This document shows, piece after piece, positions 51,101 to 60,100 of a DNA stretch of 64,000 nucleotides. Position 1 is the first letter of the stretch. Each line of letters begins with the position of its first letter. Below the pieces are notes generated by a model. The model searched no databases, was not told the origin of the DNA, and was given only the letters and a program-made list of their open reading frames with translations. The DNA is from Antedon mediterranea (Eukaryota > Echinodermata > Crinoidea > Comatulida > Antedonidae), in assembly GCF_964355755.1 (NCBI RefSeq), contig NC_092670.1, positions 9,793,201 to 9,857,200 of the forward strand. The letters run 5' to 3'. The position numbers and the translations under genes are program-made.

Positions 51101-54100
51101 TAACAAATGCCTTTAATAATTGTGAAATTAAACCAGCTTGGTTACATCAATGTTTGTTGCCGCGTAGACTTTGACTTAGTTCACTCTGCGTACGTGCTAA
51201 TACTATGTTTCTCTTGTGCGTTAACGTTTCACATTGTTGAATTGATTTTCCGTAGCGACTGACTGCAGTCAACATCAGTGATTCCTCTGTCCAATAAATG
51301 ACAGGGGCAGCGATTGTAATCTTGATGAAAAAAATTAATAATCCTTTCTCTTTTGTTTTCAGACCACGACATTGATAGGTTTACTGAAGACAGCGCGATT
51401 ATTGCGGTTAGTGAGAGTAGCAAGAAAGCTTGATCGTTATTCCGAGTATGGTGCTGCAGTGTTACTTCTCCTTATGTGCACATTCGCACTTATTGCGCAT
51501 TGGTTGGCGTGCATCTGGTACGCTATCGGAAACGTTGAACACGGCGCTTTACCAGATGATCGAAAAATTGGCTGGTTAGATAATCTAGCAGAACAGACGA
51601 ACCAGCCGTACGGTAATGGCACTGGTCCATCGATACAGTCTCGTTATATAACAGCGCTATACTTCACTTTTAGTAGCTTAACAAGTGTAGGATTTGGCAA
51701 CGTGTCGCCTAACACGAATCCCGAGAAAATATTTTCAATTTGTGTAATGTTAATAGGCTGTAAGTATCCCTTTTTTTTTCATTTTTGTATGCTTCTAGAT
51801 TAAATATGCAATATATGTATTAAGTATAAAGGGATAGCACCAGAGATCTTAAGCTCTATCTACACTAGTTTGACAAAAATTATGTGCCCAAATATGGCAA
51901 TGATATGACTTCATCTTGTCCATATATGGGCACATCACATCATAGCTTTAGAATAACACTGGAGAAAGAGATACTGTACAAGGAAGCAACCTCAAAATTA
52001 ACATCATGATTAATAATAAGATAATTATAATGTAATGGCAGAGCCATATTCACCAGTGTTTTTTCCTTTGCGCTAGTATGAGAAATACCATAGAACCCTC
52101 ATTTGAGACACCCCTATTATTAGGGAAACTTTCTTGTAAATGGAGCACGGGGAAATGTTTTAACAAAGCCAACCCATATTTTTGTAGATTTTGAGAACAA
52201 TTTTTAACATAAGTTCATATGGCCGAGCGGTTAAGGCAGGGGCGCCGTTTACTGTACCTAAAGAGCCAACAACAACATCGGCAAGGGTTCGAGGCCGACT
52301 CGCTCCTAGTTCTGGTGGTGGAACAAGTCTTCTCGGATAAGGACTATAAACCGTAGGTCCAGTGTACACAGTTATAACCTGTGTGTACTTTAAAGAACCC
52401 AGTTCATTATTCGAAAAAGAGTAGGGGGTTACCCCGGTGAACTGGTTCACACAATAGCCCTGTATCAGGGGGATTACCACCTATCTGATAGGACTGTGAT
52501 TAATTCACTATTGGTAATCCTTGGCCACATTGCCTAAAGACATAAAATAAAATAAAAAAATAAATAAAAATACTTGTTTGGTTTTTTTTTTAGCTTTAAT
52601 GTATGCTAGTATTTTCGGTAATGTTTCGGCCATCATTCAAAGGCTTTATTCTGGAACTGCACGCTATCATACCCAAATGTTGCGTGTCAAGGAGTTTATA
52701 CGTTTTCACCAAATACCTAATCCTCTACGGCAACGTTTGGAGGAGTACTTCCAACATGCTTGGTCTTATACCAATGGTATTGACATGAATATGGTAAGTG
52801 ACTTTTATAATGTTATAGATATTAGCTAGCTTGAATTTAAACATATAATATTGAAATTTTGTCCAATTTTTATGTTGAATATGACATTTCAATGTCACAT
52901 TTAGTTACGGTATTCTCATTTACCAAAAATTTGATTGAAAAAAAAAATGTTTACCTGAAAAACTGAGAAAATGGTCAATTTTACTTTTATTGTTTTTTCT
53001 ATTCATCTATAATTTTTAGTTTTAGTGACATTTTTTTAAAATTAAATTATTCAGGTCCTCAAAGGCTTCCCAGAGTGCCTTCAAGCGGATATATGCCTTC
53101 ACCTTAATCGCAATTTACTTAATAACTGTCCTGCATTCAAGGGCGCCAGTCCAGGCTGTCTGAGGGCGCTTTCTATGAAGTTCAAAACGACACATGCGCC
53201 TCCTGGTGACACGTTGGTTCACCGCGGAGATGTGCTGAATTCTCTTTACTTCATAAGTAGGGGCTCAATAGAGATCCTGAAAGATGATATTGTTCTGGCC
53301 ATTCTTGGTTTGTAAACTGTTTTATTTCAAAAACTCAATGTTTGACATAAAAGATCGTATTTTACTTAGCTTCTGTGGTAATTAATGAGGCATGAATGAT
53401 GTACTTGTTATACAGCAAAAGAACATTTAAATGGATAGTGACCGTTCCCGATTCATCTCCATACTCCATTTTTTGTAAATAAGCCTCGATAACACTGAGC
53501 TAAATTTTGGTCAAATTAACAGAGTCGCTATTTAAATTAACCACAGAATTAAATATACCAAGTCCAAATGGTTACTTTTACTAACTAATGCCTGCCCAGT
53601 AGAACTTACCATGGTCTCTAAAAGTAACCATGCCAGCTAAAAAGTCCAGTGAGAAACTCTATACTGCCCAGTGATATACTGTGTAAGAAACCGGACATTT
53701 CTGACCTGAAGAAAGTTTCTATTAAATAAAACATTTGGTGGGAATAAATTATTTGAATAGTTTAAGATTGTTTCCTTTGCTCTATATTTAGGAAAAGACG
53801 ACGTATTTGGAGAGAACTTTTGCCAATATGTGACTGTAGGAAAGTCAAAGTGTAATGTTAGAGCACTAACGTACTGTGATTTGCACAAGATTGTGCGAGA
53901 AGATTTGATGGAAATTTTGGGAATGTACCCGGAATTCTACGAACAATTTTCCCAAAATCTTGAAATAACATTTGAATTACGAGATGTAAGTACATTTTAG
54001 AATTTTTTTTGGAATAATTTTTTCATTGTTAATCTGATATACAATTTTACCATATTTGTCAAATGGACATAAACAAATACAGTATGTATTTATTCATAAA

Positions 54101-57100
54101 AGATACAGAAATGTTTTAAATTAATGATTAAAAGAATTAAAAATGGACAAATGGACATATGGTTGATCTTGCCATACGTGGCACATTCCATTATTGTTAT
54201 GGGGGTCAAAATGATTCATTGTTTATTAATTAATAAACGAATACATTCATTTTATTGTCATAATAATACATTACTGGTACTGTACATAATGAAATTTGTG
54301 TTGAAAATAATACTCCAGTAAAAATTAATGTACACATATATTACCATAATAATAATAACTTTTAATACTACCATAATAAATTAATGGTACATAATAGATA
54401 AATATATAATATATACAAGATCGAGTTCGAACAATACCATGAAAGCCCCAGTGGTCTAATGGTTAGGACATCTGCATATCAAGCAGGCAGTCCGAGTTCG
54501 AGTCTCGGTTTGGGCGACTTTTTCTCATTCTCACAGATTTCCTCATCTTTATCGTTTCAAATTAATTAATTAAATTTCAGTATATCACCGGGCGGTTTAG
54601 AATTAATGTTCTTTGCCTGATTTGTCAATATATACAAGATATATATTTATTGTCACTTTTGAAAATACAAAAGTGAAATTTTTTTTCCTGATGCTAAAAC
54701 AAGTAAAACAATAGCAGAGGTAAAAACAGACAAAAACTATTTAAAAAACATTGTTTACAAGGAATCATACGCCCTAAAAGTTGAGTACCAATTGATTAAA
54801 GATGTATTGATAAAATAAAACTTTGAAAAGGCCATCTCGCAGTTATAATAAGTATTGAAATCACTTCCGTAGAAAAAATAATGTTTGCACATTACATATC
54901 ACAAGACAAAATAAAATTCAAACAAAAAAATCTATTGGCAGCCAATTTGACCAATTTTTTTTCAATTCAATTTTTAGTCAAAGTGATTATGTGACATATT
55001 AAAAAAAAATTCTTTGTTACGATATAACATGGGCATTATTTATAGAATATCTTGGAACATAAAATGAATATAAATTGATAATTTTATATTAAATTACAGT
55101 GTATGTCATTGGTTGATCTTTGCGCCAATGCATACTGTAGCAGCACCCTGGGATTTATTTATAGAATATCCGTAAGAGAATTATTTTAAAATATTATTTG
55201 TAATGACATAGGTCGATGGTTTGCTCGAAGAATAATTTAATATTATTACAGAATTAAATCTATGAATGAATTTGTGGCTCGATATTCGTGGCAATATCAC
55301 AGTAGATAGGTAATCTGATATCCAGAAGACTGCCTTTCGTCTCAGTTTTGCTCATTAGCTATGTAGAGATCTATTAATAGATTGTTACTGAAATTACTCA
55401 ATGAACAAGCGACCTGATAACATATTTTAAATCTTTTAATCACAAAATAGTCTGTTTTTGAAGGAAAAAAAATGTGCTGGATACATAAAACCCTTAAAAC
55501 ATTAAGGGGCTGTTCAGAACTACGGAGTTATGCTTACGTATGGTACACGGCAGACAACTCCATAAGTCTGAACCAGGGAAAGATTAGTGGAAGCCTTCTC
55601 TTACGACACATTTGACATCTAACCAATCAAATTTACTCCTGCATACCAGATGTTCACCCAAATTGGTGACGCTTCAGTTTATAACGAAGGCGTTGGTTAA
55701 GCAAATCTGAACACTTTGCGGTTACGACTCTAATTATAATATGACATTGCTTGTAATACCAAAGCATAACTGCATAGATCTAAACATACCCTTACACTTG
55801 GATATATCAAGAAGGATTTTAGGTTTAAGGAAAGAAAATTGTGTTTTCGAAGATAGCATGTGTTTATAAAAATGGATAAAAATAGTGCTGATTGATATGA
55901 GGATATTCTTTCTTTTCTTTACTATTTATAGAGTCTATCAAATTTTAAAACAGAATCTATACAAACGTCATAAACAAACTACTCTGTGTTGCCATTCTCC
56001 GTTTTATTTTTTAATTAAGTGTTTGTACGCAATAATATATGTTTTCAATGGATTCTTGCAAATTTTATATTTTTAGAAAGTCAATTTAAGCCCATCAGAA
56101 AGCAGAAAATGGCGTGGCATTTTCTGGTTTTACATGCTTAGTGATTGTGTTCATCTATAAAAAATTTGTTGTGGAGATACAGGGATATTGATTTGTTTTT
56201 ACTTTTATGCATTGAACACCTTGTTAATGTTACGAGCTGATTTAAGTTAGCCGTCTTTAATACTCCTTTCGTCTGAAATTAAATGCGAACCCAATACAAC
56301 CAGCGGGCGTGTTTACTAATTTCGATTTATTAAAGGTTTTATATAACAAAGAGAAAGGCCAAACCAAATTGATTACTAATGCTGTGATTGGTCACAGAAC
56401 AGCGAGGTTATTTCATATTAATTTAATACAATATTGTAAATACTACAACTTAGTGTGGGATATAAGCGTGTGCGAACATGATTGTTTAATAACGCTAAAC
56501 AGGAAAGGTGTAATCCAACACAGGAATATTGCTTTTTAAAACACGACTGTAACGATTCACTCGTTAGTATCGTATTATTAAGTTTAATTTGATCACCTAG
56601 TCTTTGTAATAATTTTAATCATCTTGTAATTTATGATGCCGATATTAGCAAAATCTAACTTGGTGTTTGATTTCAAGAGTTCTGCCAATCTTTCAGTTTA
56701 AAGGTTAATGTATTCTTATAAATGAAAATGAAGCCAAGTCATTAGTTGCCATGACATTGCAACAATTGTGCCCAATAAATACAATATGAATATTGTAATG
56801 ACGCTTAATATTTGAAATAGTATTGACACACGTACACTCTAATTTAAGAACTTTTAATTTATAAAAAAAAAAAATTTCCAATTAAAGAAAATGCAATTAT
56901 TAAAAGTTTTTTCGAATATTAAAAGCTATCAAATTTTAAAAAAGATGTTTCTATGTCAACCCAGGTAACAAATTATGTTAGAAATAAATGACTATGTTCT
57001 GATCAATTTTATGTTTAATATATCAACACAAAAAATAGGAAGTTTTACAAAATGCATATATAAGGAAAACACTGAAATGTACTGACTAGCGTAAATCAAG

Positions 57101-60100
57101 TTTTTAAACAAGCCAATTATATGATGTTTAATAAGCATGTTTATGCAGTCGTTGTCCTCATACCATAAACTCACTATAAAGCTTGGTCCCCACTAGGACT
57201 CAACGACAAGGACGTAGACACAATGCAAACAAGTTGACCAATGACAAATGACAGTTTCAAATAATCATCTTTTGTGATTGGTCAAATCTTACTGTATGTC
57301 ATTGTTTCCTAGTTTGAACCAAGCTTTAACAAATATGATTTCCTTATTTAATCGAAAATGATCTATCTCGTCAGCTCCATGTTGTTTTTCCCAGTTTTTA
57401 GCTAAAAGGGATACTTCACGTAAATGTAACCATCCCTAGGGTATCAACCATTAATTGGTTTGTGTTCGATAATGGGGAGACCCCCAAGGGCTCGGCATTC
57501 TGATTTAACCTCTTAATGTTTATGTAAGCAGATTACTATGGTACCTTACTACTGTCAGCATATTATTTAAATTGCTGTGGTATGTTATTATGCACTATAA
57601 TGCACTGAAAACAACTTTATGCCCTACAGCTTTTAACCATTCATTGATTGCATTGAAATTTACACACATATTGGATTTTATTCAGTTGGCTTCTATTCAA
57701 AAACAAAATCTTTTTATTTATTTCCCTGCTTAATTCCACGTACATGGGTAATATTTTTTCAAAATAAATTGTACAAATGGGAAATGGAAGGTCAAAAACC
57801 TTTATCACAAGAAGTATATGGTGTTAACCATAATAGATTGGAACAATCATGGTAGTCAACCTTTTTATATTTTTTAAAATAAGAATTGTTATTATTTTAT
57901 TATAATCAACATCATTATAGTGGATCTGTAGCCTTCTGGTTAATATGCTTGCCTTCCAATACCATGGTCCCGGGTTCAATCCTGACTTAGTGTCTCGGGA
58001 TTGTAACTCTTTCAACTCCAATCAACAAGCCTCAAATGAGACTAATTTATAAGCATGATAAATTATGTTTATCCATTTCTTTATTAAGAGGCAAGGTTCT
58101 CACTTTTGGATGCATATGAAATAAAATTTAAACATTAATTTATCATCATAATTATGATCATTGGACGCATCTGAGATGGAGTCGTTCCCCACGTTACAGT
58201 TCTTTGTTCATCATTTGATAAGTAGGTCATCAAAAATTGGTTGGTGTCCAAATAAATTAACATAATCAACGTCATAAACATTATCAGTATAATATTAATT
58301 AACATAGTTTATGGTATATGATAATAGAGAGGTTTCGCAATCTTACGAATACGACAACGAAAACGGATACGTCACGCGCACGTATTCGTTTTCGTAAGCC
58401 AGTAGAAATCTGTTTCACATGGCAATGAAATATTGAGGGCGCCGTCCAAAATATGACTGCGGTAAATTTGAGCGAAGCGCAGGTACGTGTTGCTTGGTGC
58501 TTGGCTGCCTAGGCCTAGCGTAACATCAAAGCGAGTGAGGACAAAATTGACCTGGCATTTTAGTAAATTACTTTAGTAAATTACTTTCAATAAATCTATA
58601 ATTATATTATAATCATGAATCATTCCTGATTCAAATGCAAAATGTGCAAAATAGATCAAAAACTACAGTATACTCGTTTTGTAGTTACGAATATGATATT
58701 CGTCAACACGAATACGCTTTACGAATATGAAATGGGGATCAGCTCAAAAGTTTCACAAATGCGTGATGTATCCGTTTTCGTTATCGTATTCGTTGCGAAA
58801 CCTCTCTAATGACAATTTATATTAGTTATTTATTTCAATTGCAACATTATAATGTTTCAATACAAGTAGCAGATTTGCTTACTTCCAAATATTTTTTGCA
58901 ATTAAATTGGAATTCAAAGAATGTCAATTAACACCAATTATCTTGCTTCAACATAATGATTTACCATCAACTATTTTCATGATTTATTTAATGTTCATAA
59001 ATATTTATAGATTTATAATTTCCTATTAAATGTTTTAAAGGATGTTAAATCACATCAGATGATATAAATCTGTCATCAACGAAAGTGTTCTTGGTGAATT
59101 TGTTTTTAACCTGTTCTTGACCTTTGATGCACTTTTTAAGTCTTAAAGAAGTGTGTTATGGTGTAGCCTAATACCAAAAACTGTTGTTTTGGAGTTGTAT
59201 TTTATAATTTTAATTGCGTACCTTTGGTTGATTTTTTAAATGACGATTTATATAGGGACACCCCTATTGAGGGACATACTTTCTTCAATGAAATAAATGA
59301 GGTGCAATATATGTTTTTTACATGACCCTTTAATAGTCGTTCTCCTGTACATTTATGAATTTGTACTGTATCTTGTTATTCAAACTAGCAGCAATAAGAA
59401 CAAAATTAACAAATACCTTTGTAATATAATTGCTAAATTAATATTTGTTAAATAATTAAGTGTTTTAAAATTTTTTTTTTCTCTTTTATTTTTTAAAGGA
59501 GGACATGTCATATCCGCCACTTAATAGTTCGGATACTGACGAGGCAGCCTCAACATTGTCATCAAATAAGCGCAAGTTGCGACAACGTAAACCATTTAAT
59601 AAACGAAAAGGTACAGTATTATTTAATTTTTAGCACTTTTCAAAACTGAGAAAATTAACCTAAATGATTTCTTCTAATAATAATTAATATATGATATAAC
59701 TATTAAGTTCAAATGCATAAAATGCCTTCCATACATTAATGATAAACAAATATATATATATATACATATATATTTTGAAGGCTGTTACATTCCGCATGCT
59801 TATAAATCTAATGCAACATTTAATACACTAATTTTGATTTTACTATTAAGAAATAAAGTTAATCCCGCTTTAACCCTTTTTTTCACTGGACTTGAAAAAT
59901 GAAATACAGAGTATAAAATGCCACAAATGTCTACACATTCTCATAATGTTAACTGTCATCCCGCTACTAAAGCCTTGTTCACACTAGACTTGAAAAGGGA
60001 AGAGAGTATAAAATATAACAATTGTCTCCTGCATATTCCTGCAATGCTAAATTTCCATTCTGCTACTAAAGCCTTGTTAGCACTATGTGATCAAGTCTGG

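Larger units (their letters stand above)
45955..51362 (+). other. ERG intron (5.4 kb)
   Basis: Between S3 and S4. It holds the 0.5-kb pyrimidine-only tract at 46960-47462, SINE copies at 48130 and 49985, the perfect 34-bp array at 48699-48970 and otherwise AT-rich sequence. Confidence 0.85.
51760..52593 (+). other. ERG intron (834 bp)
   Basis: It is almost entirely repeats: a MITE-like copy at 51851-51950, a CCCTATTA-family copy near 52095-52160 and the family A SINE at 52213-52570. Confidence 0.9.
53986..59498 (+). other. ERG intron (5.5 kb)
   Basis: It holds the family C SINE (54435), a part of the CCCTATTAAGGGG-family element (54850-54985), MITEs at 55505, 57180 and 58325, and the family B SINE at 57921. 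The remainder is AT-rich. Confidence 0.85.

Noticed and set aside
54445-54516. Functional tRNA gene
   Set aside because: It folds like a tRNA but has acceptor-stem mismatches, an unlikely ATC anticodon, and a tail shared with two other copies, so it is a SINE head.
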